A DNA stretch of 64,000 nt from JARICQ01 sp964527205 (lineage in GTDB: Bacteria; Bacillota; Clostridia; Tissierellales; Tissierellaceae), in contig CAZGQG010000004.1 of NCBI GenBank assembly GCA_964527205.1, positions 27,423 through 91,422 on the forward strand, given 5' to 3'. Both the position numbers and the translations under genes were made by a program. The notes below the pieces were generated by a model, which made no database searches, was not told the DNA's origin, and was given only the letters and a program-made list of their open reading frames with translations. Of this stretch, positions 25,606 through 33,474 are shown piece by piece. The first letter of the stretch is position 1. Each line of letters opens with the position of its first letter.

Positions 25606-27342
25606 TTATAAGATTTCCTTCTTGGCTATTTTATAAAACTCCTTGGCATAACTATACTGCCTAAGGGCATAGTCTCCTTGTTCCATACCAATATAGGTCC
25701 TGTATTCACTCCAATTACTCCATAGGAAACCACATAGGGCAACATAGGAATAGATCTTAATCCTAGTTTCCTTAGAACAACCCTTAGAAAAATATATTTC
25801 TATTAGCCTGTCTATTTCCTCTTTATTATAGCCTGCAGATACAGCAAACATGGCTATATCTATATCTGGATCATGCATACCTGCATATTCCCAGTCTATA
25901 AGTCTTACCTCATCATCAAAGATAAGGAAATTATTTGGAACAGAGTCAATATGGCTAAGGATATACTTCCTATCCAGACTTTCTATATAGTCCTTTAATT
26001 CCCACATTTTTCTCTTTACCTCATTATAATCTTTATGGATTGAATCTTCTTTTCCTCTTAGGGACTCATAGTATTCAATTTTTTCGAAAAGATTGAATTC
26101 ATGATCTACTTCTAGTTCTAAATTGTGTAATTCCTTTAATTTACCTATACATCTCCTTACATCCTCCAGGTCCTTAGGATTGCACTCTCTGGCATTAGAC
26201 CAGTATTCTGTTATCCTAAGTCCATTATTTGGATTAAAATAGGAGATTTTATCTGAAACATCATAGTCCATTAAAAGCTGATATACCTGGTATTCCTCTT
26301 TCCTGTCAATGATCTTATCCGTTCCCTCACCAGGTATACGAACCATATACTTCTTGTTTTGAAGTTCAAATTTAAAGGTATTGTTAGTCATGCCCTTTTT
26401 CAAGGCTACTATGGAGCTAATCTTCTCTGGAACCGTATTGAATATCTCTGCAATAAAGGAGATAAGTTCTGATTCTAAATGGGGAGAATCAGGATCAAAG
26501 TGCCTTAGCTCTTCATAGGTATCAATACCAATAAAGCTTAGGGGTGCTTCAGTATTGGGAGAGACTAATATATTCCCATCCTGAATCAAAGCCTCCTCCC
26601 AAACCTTGTCCTTGTAAAGAGGATCCTGGTAGAGCTCCTTTAGGTTCTCCCTTATAGCCCTAGCCTTCCTTTCAAGGATATAGGCTATACCCATTAAGGA
26701 CTCCTCCTTCTCAGGAGCTACCATAACCAATTCCTCTTCCTCATTTACCATCAATACACTCTTTTTATCCTTAATCTCTGAATTCATATACCAGGAATAA
26801 AGCTCTCTTTCTGAAAAAGGATTGTTTTTGTAATATATATCACTGGGAACAATATAAGAATTTCCCAAATATTCCTCTGCCAGGGCAAGGGAATGAAGAC
26901 TATCCATCTCATCAAAATCCTCATTGTAGAGGAGTCTTACCCCATATTTCTCTTCTAAGTATTCAAATCTTTCCCTCATGAAACCCAGAACAATGTAAAT
27001 TTCTTCTATGCCTACCTCATGAAGCTGGCGGATGATTCTTTCAATTAGGACTTCTCCCCTGACCTTCAAGAGTCCCTTTGGTATCTTGGAATTAATGGGA
27101 GTCATACGGGTTCCAGGCCCAGCAGCTAAGATAATGGCATTCTTTGGCTTCTTTTTTTCTAATTCCCTCATTCCCTTGTCCGTTAGGGTGTGATCCTCAT
27201 GGATAAATCCTCTTCTAATCAATTCAGTCAAAGATTCTTCTACTTCTTCCAAGGGATATTCACTTATCTCAGTTAAAATATTTTGATCTATGTAGGACTG
27301 TTTTGAAAGTTCCTTAAGTATATCTAGTTCTTGTAAATTCAT
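25606..27342 (-). CDS. Fusion of winged-helix domain, CTP:phosphocholine cytidylyltransferase-like and choline kinase-like domains
   Basis: Residues 1-65 are a winged-helix (MarR-like) domain. Residues 68-290 are a nucleotidyltransferase with AIILAAGPGTRMTPINSKIPKGLL and YIVPSDIYY, LicC-like. Residues 300-578 are a choline/ethanolamine-kinase fold with ALKKGMTNNTF, the catalytic ILSHIDSVPNNFL (HxDxxxxN) and LIDWEYAGMHDPDIDIA. LicA-LicC reactions give phosphocholine and then CDP-choline. Similar fusions occur in spirochaetes and clostridia. No licD, choline importer of the Lic type or CDP-alcohol transferase is nearby, although the OpuC transporter could import choline. The start follows TAGGAGG. 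Confidence 0.85.
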   Translation of the reverse strand: MNLQELDILKELSKQSYIDQNILTEISEYPLEEVEESLTELIRRGFIHEDHTLTDKGMRELEKKKPKNAIILAAGPGTRMTPINSKIPKGLLKVRGEVLIERIIRQLHEVGIEEIYIVLGFMRERFEYLEEKYGVRLLYNEDFDEMDSLHSLALAEEYLGNSYIVPSDIYYKNNPFSERELYSWYMNSEIKDKKSVLMVNEEEELVMVAPEKEESLMGIAYILERKARAIRENLKELYQDPLYKDKVWEEALIQDGNILVSPNTEAPLSFIGIDTYEELRHFDPDSPHLESELISFIAEIFNTVPEKISSIVALKKGMTNNTFKFELQNKKYMVRIPGEGTDKIIDRKEEYQVYQLLMDYDVSDKISYFNPNNGLRITEYWSNARECNPKDLEDVRRCIGKLKELHNLELEVDHEFNLFEKIEYYESLRGKEDSIHKDYNEVKRKMWELKDYIESLDRKYILSHIDSVPNNFLIFDDEVRLIDWEYAGMHDPDIDIAMFAVSAGYNKEEIDRLIEIYFSKGCSKETRIKIYSYVALCGFLWSNWSEYRTYIGMEQGDYALRQYSYAKEFYKIAKKEIL

Positions 27343-27480
27343 AGCTTAATACCTCCTAAGATAATTATATCATAATTTTCTGTAAATCTCTCCACTATGA
27401 CTATTCAGGCTTAAAGTAGCTAGCTATATAGGGATATATATATATAAAAGAAGCTATAAACTAGTTAATCTTATAAAACC

Positions 27481-27510
27481 AAAAAAATAAGGGGCCCTTA
27501 GGCCCCTTTA
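27481..27510 (-). terminator. Terminator of the HEAT-repeat lipoprotein operon
   Basis: On the minus strand AAAGGGGCC-TAAG-GGCCCCTT is followed by ATTTTTTT, 27 bp beyond the stop. Confidence 0.9.
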
Positions 27511-27536
27511 GATTATATGTTTTGCAATTGTTCATC

Positions 27537-28799
27537 TTACTTATTCTTTTCCCATATTTTATTATATTCCTCTAGTATGTCTTCTTTTTCAGGATGACTT
27601 GAGGATTCTAGAACTCCCTTAAGATTGGTAAAGTCATCTCTGCTTCCATATTTATTTACTAGCTCAATTGCATATTTAGGAGCCAAGTAATAAATATCAG
27701 GGTCCTTTGCAATCTCAAACATAGGATCTATTAGTTCTCTGGAATTATAATAAGTAGACTGTCCTTCCCATTCCTTGAAGCTCTCAATATCACTGGTATT
27801 TTCTCTCTTTGCGCTGTTAATATAGTTTATTGCCTTAAAATGTGGCATTCTTTCACTTCTTGGCTGGTAATTAAGGTAGTCAATTGTAGCCCTATAGGCT
27901 TTTTCACTTGTTCCATCATAAATTGGAGGACCAAGCCAAAGCTTTACTAGGGAAGTCATGGCGTCTTCATGATATTCTTCCCTATCCTCATCCATTAAAA
28001 CTTCCACAAGACTGTCTACAGCCCTATCATCTCCTAAATCTCCAACTCTTCTATAGGCTGCTCCTTTAACATCAACATTCTCATCCTCCATCATTTCTAT
28101 TAGTCTGTCTAGACTCCTATCTATTTCTTGTGATGAAGATATGCCCAATGTAGAGTTAGATCTAATAAGGGGATGTTCATGCTGGGACATATTGAAAATA
28201 AAATCTGCTACTTCAGGATCTTCCATATGATATCTAAAGGTATTGGTTAATTGATTTAGGACAAAGGTATCTTCTTCTGTTTTAGCCAAATCTAGGAGCA
28301 TTTTCATCTTATCAGCTTCTTCTTCTAAAGCAGATCTTAAGTTAGAGCCAGTTCTTTGGTCAAGCAATACCTGTCCCCTCACAAGTGGATCGGGACTTGC
28401 CAAAGCTTTTTCAAGAATTAAGCCCATATCTGGAAATACAGCCTTGTCTTTTCTTAAAAGTCCTAGTGCCTTATCAGTTTTATCAAATTTTATATTTAAA
28501 GTGTTTTCGAAGTTATCAGACTTTGCATATTTATAGGATTCCAGCAAGCTTAGATATTCATCCACACTTATATTGTTTCTATCCTCTACCAATGCATCTA
28601 TTAGGTCCTCCTCTGTCATGTTTTCATAATCTATGTCCAGGCTCTCTCTCACTTGATCTTCTTCCTTCTCCTCTTCTTCTAGGTCTTCTAACTCTACTAT
28701 TTCAGTTTCTACTTGGGATTCCTCTGCCTTATTTTCACATCCTATAAATAAGGAGCTTACAATTAAAAGCACTGCCAATAAAATAAGGATTTTCTTCAC
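27537..28799 (-). CDS. HEAT-repeat lipoprotein
   Basis: GTG start with AAGGAGGGG. The lipoprotein signal MKKILILLAVLLIVSSLFIGC is followed by a very acidic linker (EIVELEDLEEEEKEEDQ) and a helical body with HEAT/PBS-like repeats, for example PLIRSNSTLGISSSQEIDRSLDRLIEMM and VDVKGAAYRRVGDLGDDRAVDSLVEVLMDED. Such arrays form a protein-binding surface; the protein should sit on the outer face of the membrane. It follows the zinc-ribbon gene by 25 bp, so the two share a transcript and presumably the promoter element at 29765. No partner can be named. Confidence 0.75.
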   Translation of the reverse strand: MKKILILLAVLLIVSSLFIGCENKAEESQVETEIVELEDLEEEEKEEDQVRESLDIDYENMTEEDLIDALVEDRNNISVDEYLSLLESYKYAKSDNFENTLNIKFDKTDKALGLLRKDKAVFPDMGLILEKALASPDPLVRGQVLLDQRTGSNLRSALEEEADKMKMLLDLAKTEEDTFVLNQLTNTFRYHMEDPEVADFIFNMSQHEHPLIRSNSTLGISSSQEIDRSLDRLIEMMEDENVDVKGAAYRRVGDLGDDRAVDSLVEVLMDEDREEYHEDAMTSLVKLWLGPPIYDGTSEKAYRATIDYLNYQPRSERMPHFKAINYINSAKRENTSDIESFKEWEGQSTYYNSRELIDPMFEIAKDPDIYYLAPKYAIELVNKYGSRDDFTNLKGVLESSSHPEKEDILEEYNKIWEKNK

Positions 28800-28824
28800 T
28801 TTAACCCCTCCTTATAGTCTTAGT

Positions 28825-29718
28825 TTAATCATATTTTCTTAGTCTATTTCTTTCACGTAGGCCTGCAATTGTTTCATCACGCTCACTCCTAGCATTATAG
28901 GCAGCTGCCTTGCTAAAGGCTGATTCAAGCTTATCTCCCAGATCTTCATCTAACTTGCCCTTAAAGAGAGACTTGGTAGCAGAGGTGGATGCATCTCTCA
29001 TACTAGCTCTTACTTCTTTTTTCTTTACCCCATAGTCTTCACTTTGCATTTCTACAGCTTCATTTATACTCTTCATAAGACTTATAGCATTTTCTCTTAT
29101 CTTTTCTTTTTTCTTGCTTGATTCATTATCTGCAACTAGTAATTCTATTCCATGTAGATAGGGATGCTGTGTAAAGATAGTAAGGTATAATTTTTTCATT
29201 TTTTCATCTGGATATTCCTTTAAGTCTGAAGTATTAAAGACAGTTCGGTCCTCTAATTTTTTAGTTCTGTTCTCATCCTTAAGGTCAGTATACTCACCGT
29301 GTATACAAGCTCCTTCCAATTCATCAGCATGGAAGACATCAAAGCTCTCATATTTTGGATGTTTTTCCCATATGGTGTAATTACGACTATCCTTATGATA
29401 GCGAAGTTCATATTTGCCTAGGTTTATACTGGTCCATGGGTGGTCAGCTGAAAGAGCTTCAGTTAATTTAGGATATTCAAAATCAGCAAAATATTGATTA
29501 TAGATCTCTCTGTCTTTTTTTCTTTGTTCTAGGTGGGAATCAAGATCTGCTTTTTTCATATCTACAAGTTCAACAAAGGGACTAAGCATGGATTTTCTAC
29601 ATTTGTTGCAAACATATATCTTTTCTCCCTTATCTGCTAACTTTGCTCTATTAAGAGCTCCTACTTCCTCTTGGCACAAATAGCATTCATCTTTTTTTAA
29701 GAAACCAAATATTCCCAT
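28825..29718 (-). CDS. DUF4428-like zinc-ribbon protein (second copy)
   Basis: N-terminal ribbon Cys12, Cys15, Cys37 and Cys40 (ECYLCQEEVGALNRAKL... YVCNKC), like the protein at 18379-19092. A beta-rich central domain (WTSINLGKYELRYHKDSRNYTIWE) follows, then a C-terminal alanine/charged helical tail in place of the second zinc ribbon. It is soluble. It leads a two-gene operon with the HEAT-repeat lipoprotein and has the shared palindrome promoter. Relationship to the other copy is by ribbon, length of the central domain and promoter rather than strong identity. Confidence 0.68.
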   Translation of the reverse strand: MGIFGFLKKDECYLCQEEVGALNRAKLADKGEKIYVCNKCRKSMLSPFVELVDMKKADLDSHLEQRKKDREIYNQYFADFEYPKLTEALSADHPWTSINLGKYELRYHKDSRNYTIWEKHPKYESFDVFHADELEGACIHGEYTDLKDENRTKKLEDRTVFNTSDLKEYPDEKMKKLYLTIFTQHPYLHGIELLVADNESSKKKEKIRENAISLMKSINEAVEMQSEDYGVKKKEVRASMRDASTSATKSLFKGKLDEDLGDKLESAFSKAAAYNARSERDETIAGLRERNRLRKYD

Positions 29719-29764
29719 TTCCTCATCTCCTTTTATTCTCCTAGTTAGACTATCTTATAATCAA

Positions 29765-29811
29765 ATTATATCATTATTTTTTCCCATTGTACCTAGCCGC
29801 AGTGGCTAGTT
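29765..29811 (-). promoter_or_regulatory. Palindrome-plus-TATAAT promoter element, copy B
   Basis: On the minus strand ACTAGCC-ACTGC-GGCTAGGT, then exactly 20 nt, then TATAAT (29765-29770), 47 bp upstream of the zinc-ribbon gene. Arms, the flanking GGTA and the ATGATATAAT end match copy A at 19715-19761, while the palindrome loop and the spacer differ, as expected for a conserved protein site. Confidence 0.65.
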
Positions 29812-29852
29812 TTATCCCTATAAGTTGATTTTCTTTCTCTTTCTTTGCAATT

Positions 29853-29897
29853 AAAAGAAGACACCATGCATATTATTCATGCACAGTGTCTCCTTTT
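29853..29897 (-). terminator. Terminator of the CAP-domain protein gene
   Basis: On the minus strand AAAAGGAGACAC...GTGTCTTCTTTT with an inner GTGCATG/GCATGGT part. It starts at the stop codon of the CAP gene. Confidence 0.75.
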
Positions 29898-30996
29898 AAT
29901 CTGAAAAATTCATAGCACACCAGTAACCCCTGGCTAATAAAATATAATCATTGTTTTTACTATTCTTATATATATCTCCCTTGTATCCTCTTGGTATTTT
30001 ACTATACTTGACCTCTCTTATAGGATTATCTGTGTCCTTAAAGCCTATGCCTATTTTTCTTAAATTAGGGTCTACCATGTTGGCATAGTGGCCCGGTGAA
30101 TTGTAGAAGGACTTGTATATTTCCTCCCCTGTTCTATAGCCATAAGAACAATTTTCTGCTGCTGCTCTATAATTTAGATTGAATTTATTGTATAGGTCCC
30201 TTAAAGTTCCGTAGGAACCTGTATGGGCCAGCTTGTTTTCCTTGTACATATCTTCTGCCTTGTACTGGGATATTTGATTTAAAGTTTCATCTAATTCTAA
30301 AGGCTCTCTACCTAGACTTTTTCTTTCTTCATTTATCATTTCCAGTATTAGCTCTCTTTGATCCTGTTTTTCTCCCTTTGTCCATTCCCTATAGTTATTC
30401 TTATCTAGCTTAATGCCCTGAGCATTAATATAAGAATCTGATTCCTTAACATTGGTCTTCACTATAACAGGATCCTTAGATTCTAGATTAGCCATTTTTG
30501 GATCAGATAGCATTAGGACTGTATTGCTTGAAAAGTCCCAAGCTACCTTAAATCCAAGCTCATCCGCCAGGTCTCTAAGTTTGTAGTAATTGTGTCCTCC
30601 TATTAGATAGGCCATGAGAAAAACCTCTTCCCCGTCCTTGTAGAGTTTTGCTGTGCTTTTTCTTGCCTTTTCCTCTATGTAGGGAGTACTGATTTGAGAG
30701 CCTGGACCCTCTCTTGTATATATACTAGAGGTCCTTAAATTTATGGCCTTCTTTTCTCCATTCCATTCTATTTGGAATTCTGATTTTGTGTCTTTAAGTA
30801 TATGGGCTACATCCCTTAACATAAAGTAATTGTTGCCTCCTATATTATAGGCCCTAGGGTCTCTTAGCTTCCCATCTAGACTTATATTCTGTTTTGTTGG
30901 AATTGCCCTTAAGGTTTTCTCTGCCCCTGCTTCTACTATTCCCCTGCTAGTTATCAAAAGTATGCCTACTAGTAGCAATATTATTTTCTTTTTCAT
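29896..30996 (-). CDS. Secreted CAP/SCP-domain protein with two stalk-type domains
   Basis: Signal peptide MKKKIILLLVGILLITSRGIVEAGA. Two stalk-like repeats follow: YNIGGNNYFMLRDVAHILKDTKSEFQIEWNGEKKAINL (about 50-90) and YLIGGHNYYKLRDLADELGFKVAWDFSSNTVLML (about 130-165). The C-terminal CAP domain (about 215-366) has LILEMINEERKSLGREPL, LAHTGSYGTLRDL, AAENCSYG and SPGHYANMVDPNLRKIGIG. CAP proteins act extracellularly, some as Ca-dependent proteases or lipid binders, mostly unknown in bacteria. It follows the second metallophosphatase by 18 bp, so both are one operon. Confidence 0.85.
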   Translation of the reverse strand: MKKKIILLLVGILLITSRGIVEAGAEKTLRAIPTKQNISLDGKLRDPRAYNIGGNNYFMLRDVAHILKDTKSEFQIEWNGEKKAINLRTSSIYTREGPGSQISTPYIEEKARKSTAKLYKDGEEVFLMAYLIGGHNYYKLRDLADELGFKVAWDFSSNTVLMLSDPKMANLESKDPVIVKTNVKESDSYINAQGIKLDKNNYREWTKGEKQDQRELILEMINEERKSLGREPLELDETLNQISQYKAEDMYKENKLAHTGSYGTLRDLYNKFNLNYRAAAENCSYGYRTGEEIYKSFYNSPGHYANMVDPNLRKIGIGFKDTDNPIREVKYSKIPRGYKGDIYKNSKNNDYILLARGYWCAMNFSD

Positions 30997-31014
30997 CTTT
31001 TCCCCCTTCTTCTC

Positions 31015-32487
31015 TTATATACTATAAACTAAGCGACCCTCTACCTCCTCATTTACATTTGGATGGGTCCTTAGCCACTCTTCTATAACATCATAATCTG
31101 AGGTGCTTATAAGCTTGCCTGGTCCCCTAGCTGTAAGTTCCTCTTTGTCTATACCTAGGTTTTTCTTAGAATTTGCAGCATGGTAGCCTTGGATTGTAAG
31201 TGTGTATTCCCTATCATCCTCCACTTCCCTTCCATATAGCTTTAAGCATTCTAATTCTTCCCTAGAATCTGAATACAGAGCCTGGACATTTTTATTGACC
31301 TGGAAGTATTCTCCTTCACCATTCCTATTTTCAAGTCTCATAATATGACTAAAAATTGTCTTTAGATTCTCACCACTTACCCAGTATTTAATTAGGCTAT
31401 CCTCATAGGGAAAACCTGCCTTTAAACTGGCTAGAGTAATTACTGGACCTAATTCTTCAGTTCTTATGGAACCTGAGCCTAGGAGCATTAGATCTGTCTC
31501 AGCATTGTCAGCTAGGGCATCTGCAAATAAATTGCCTAGGGAAGTTTCCTCCTCTCTGGATGGGTGGGTAAGTTTTCTTGATAGTCTAGATATTATAACA
31601 TTATATTTTTCATCAACTCGGTCCTTATAATATGCTATAAACTGCTCTAAACTGTGATCCACCTCTGCTATTTCATTGTTGATTGGAACTAATTCCCATT
31701 CCCAATCCATAATGGAATTGCTCTTCTCATCCACAACAATATCAAATCTTCCTATTTGATCAGTTCCATAGCCAGCCTGGGCAATGACAATATCATTGAC
31801 CACTGCAGGTTGGTCTAAAATAGTATGGGTGTGGCCCCCAAGGATCATATCCACTCCCCATTCTGGATTTAATAAGCTTGCTAACTTCAGGTCTGATTCA
31901 AATCCTATATGGGTGAGGAGAACTGTTAGGTCTATATCATGGTTCTTATAGGCATTGCAGATTTTTCCTACTTCTTCCACTGCATCTTCAATAGATACAA
32001 AGGTTCCTATTAGCCTATCTAGGGCTATCTTATCCATTACCATTTCAGTGATAACCCCAATAAACATTATGTCAAAGCCTCCAACATTAATTATCTTATA
32101 GGGTGTCATTAATCTTTTCCCATAGTATTTAATATAGAGATTTGCATTGACAATGGGAAAGTTTGCCACCTTTTCAAGAAATAATAAATGAGGAAGACCG
32201 TAATCAAGCTCATGATTACCTAGGGTAACCACGTCTGGTGATAGGAAATTCATTAGCTGTATGGTTGATACTCCTTTGAATTCAGAATCAATAATTGAGC
32301 CCTGAATCATATCTCCAGAGATGGTGTAAATGACATTTTCCTCTTCTTCCCTTACCTTATTTATATAGCCAGAAAGTAGGCCTAAACCTCCAATAAGCTT
32401 GCCACTTTCCTCTTCTATTTCAGCCATAAAATCCCCATGCATATCATTGGAATGTAGGATTGTAAATTTTTGTGTTTTCTTCTTCAT
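31015..32487 (-). CDS. YunD-like metallophosphatase (second paralogue)
   Basis: A 490-aa paralogue of the protein at 16885-18357, nearly identical in motifs: ILHSNDMHGDF, SGDMIQG, GNHELDYG, GGHTHT and ETSLGNLFADALADNAETDLMLLGSGSIR. It has no signal peptide. Identity is high along the whole length, pointing to a gene duplication within the lineage rather than independent acquisition. It is followed by a secreted CAP protein rather than by zinc-ribbon genes, and its upstream region lacks the CTAGCC element, so regulation has diverged. Confidence 0.85.
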   Translation of the reverse strand: MKKKTQKFTILHSNDMHGDFMAEIEEESGKLIGGLGLLSGYINKVREEEENVIYTISGDMIQGSIIDSEFKGVSTIQLMNFLSPDVVTLGNHELDYGLPHLLFLEKVANFPIVNANLYIKYYGKRLMTPYKIINVGGFDIMFIGVITEMVMDKIALDRLIGTFVSIEDAVEEVGKICNAYKNHDIDLTVLLTHIGFESDLKLASLLNPEWGVDMILGGHTHTILDQPAVVNDIVIAQAGYGTDQIGRFDIVVDEKSNSIMDWEWELVPINNEIAEVDHSLEQFIAYYKDRVDEKYNVIISRLSRKLTHPSREEETSLGNLFADALADNAETDLMLLGSGSIRTEELGPVITLASLKAGFPYEDSLIKYWVSGENLKTIFSHIMRLENRNGEGEYFQVNKNVQALYSDSREELECLKLYGREVEDDREYTLTIQGYHAANSKKNLGIDKEELTARGPGKLISTSDYDVIEEWLRTHPNVNEEVEGRLVYSI

Positions 32488-32641
32488 AATTTATCTCCTC
32501 TTTACCTATAATTATTAGGCCTTTCCAAGGACTTAAGCCTTATATATCCAAGTAGGAACAAACAAATCTACCAAAAGCCATATTTAGTTTCTAAATTACC
32601 TATATATTATATATAAAAAACACAGGGTTAGCAATACAAAG

Positions 32642-32681
32642 AAAAAACGCCTTTATCATCAATAGATAAGGGCGTTTTTTT
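32642..32681 (-). terminator. Terminator after sodA (possibly bidirectional)
   Basis: AAAAAACGCC(C)TTATC-loop-GATAAGGGCGTTTTTT forms a stem with A and T runs on both sides, so it works on the minus strand after sodA. The remaining gap 32488-32640 holds only AT-rich sequence and the leader of the metallophosphatase gene. Confidence 0.85.
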
Positions 32682-32722
32682 ATTCTTTAAATTTTTCTAT
32701 TTAATTGTTTTTCTTACGGGTT

Positions 32723-33331
32723 TTACTTTGCTTTCTTATAAAGTTCTTCTGCTTTCTTCCAGTCTACTACATTCCACCATTTGTCTATATATTCTGCTCT
32801 CTTGTTTTTATATTTTAGATAATAAGCATGCTCCCATACGTCTATACCTAATACTACTTTCTTGCCATCTGAGATTGGACTATCCTGATTTGGAGTAGAA
32901 ACTATTTCCAATTTGTCATTGTCAAGTACTAACCAAGCCCATCCACTACCAAATTGTCCAGTTGCCGCTTTTTTGAAATCTTCTTTAAACTTATCAAAAC
33001 CTCCAAGATCTTTATCAATCTTTTCAGCTAATTCTCCTTCAGGTTTTCCACCACCATTTGGTGACATCATTTCCCAGAATAATAAGTGATTATAATATCC
33101 ACCACCGTTATTTCTTACAGCTGTTCTTATTGATTCTGGTAACTTATCTAGAGATTTCAATATTTCTTCAATTTCCATATTTTGGTACTCATCATGTCCT
33201 TCTAAAGCTTTATTTAAATTATCTGTATATCCTTGATGATGTTTAGAATGATGAGTTTCCATAGTTTCCTTATCAATATGGGGTTCTAAAGCATCATATG
33301 CATAATTTAATTCTGGTAATTTAAAAGTCAT
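32723..33331 (-). CDS. sodA: Superoxide dismutase, Fe/Mn family
   Basis: A 202-aa cytosolic protein starting FKLPELNYAYDALEPHIDKETMETHHSKHHQGY, with metal ligands in the THHSKHH region (His near 27), NHLLFWEMM and DVWEHAYYLKYKNKRAEYI (Asp and His). The QFGSGWAWL region is more like Mn enzymes. It dismutates superoxide. RBS GAGGAGAG. It is monocistronic, between a terminator and a 140-bp gap. In an otherwise anaerobic gene set it indicates exposure to oxygen. Confidence 0.96.
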   Translation of the reverse strand: MTFKLPELNYAYDALEPHIDKETMETHHSKHHQGYTDNLNKALEGHDEYQNMEIEEILKSLDKLPESIRTAVRNNGGGYYNHLLFWEMMSPNGGGKPEGELAEKIDKDLGGFDKFKEDFKKAATGQFGSGWAWLVLDNDKLEIVSTPNQDSPISDGKKVVLGIDVWEHAYYLKYKNKRAEYIDKWWNVVDWKKAEELYKKAK

Positions 33332-33474
33332 TGTATATCTCTCCTCTATATATTAAGTTAGTAATTTTCTTCCTAGTATATAGATGCCCAATTTTCTAAT
33401 TGATAAACATTATCATTGAAAGTTTTTTATTTTAAGCCATTATTCTTAAATATTCACCAAAATTATAAAAAATC

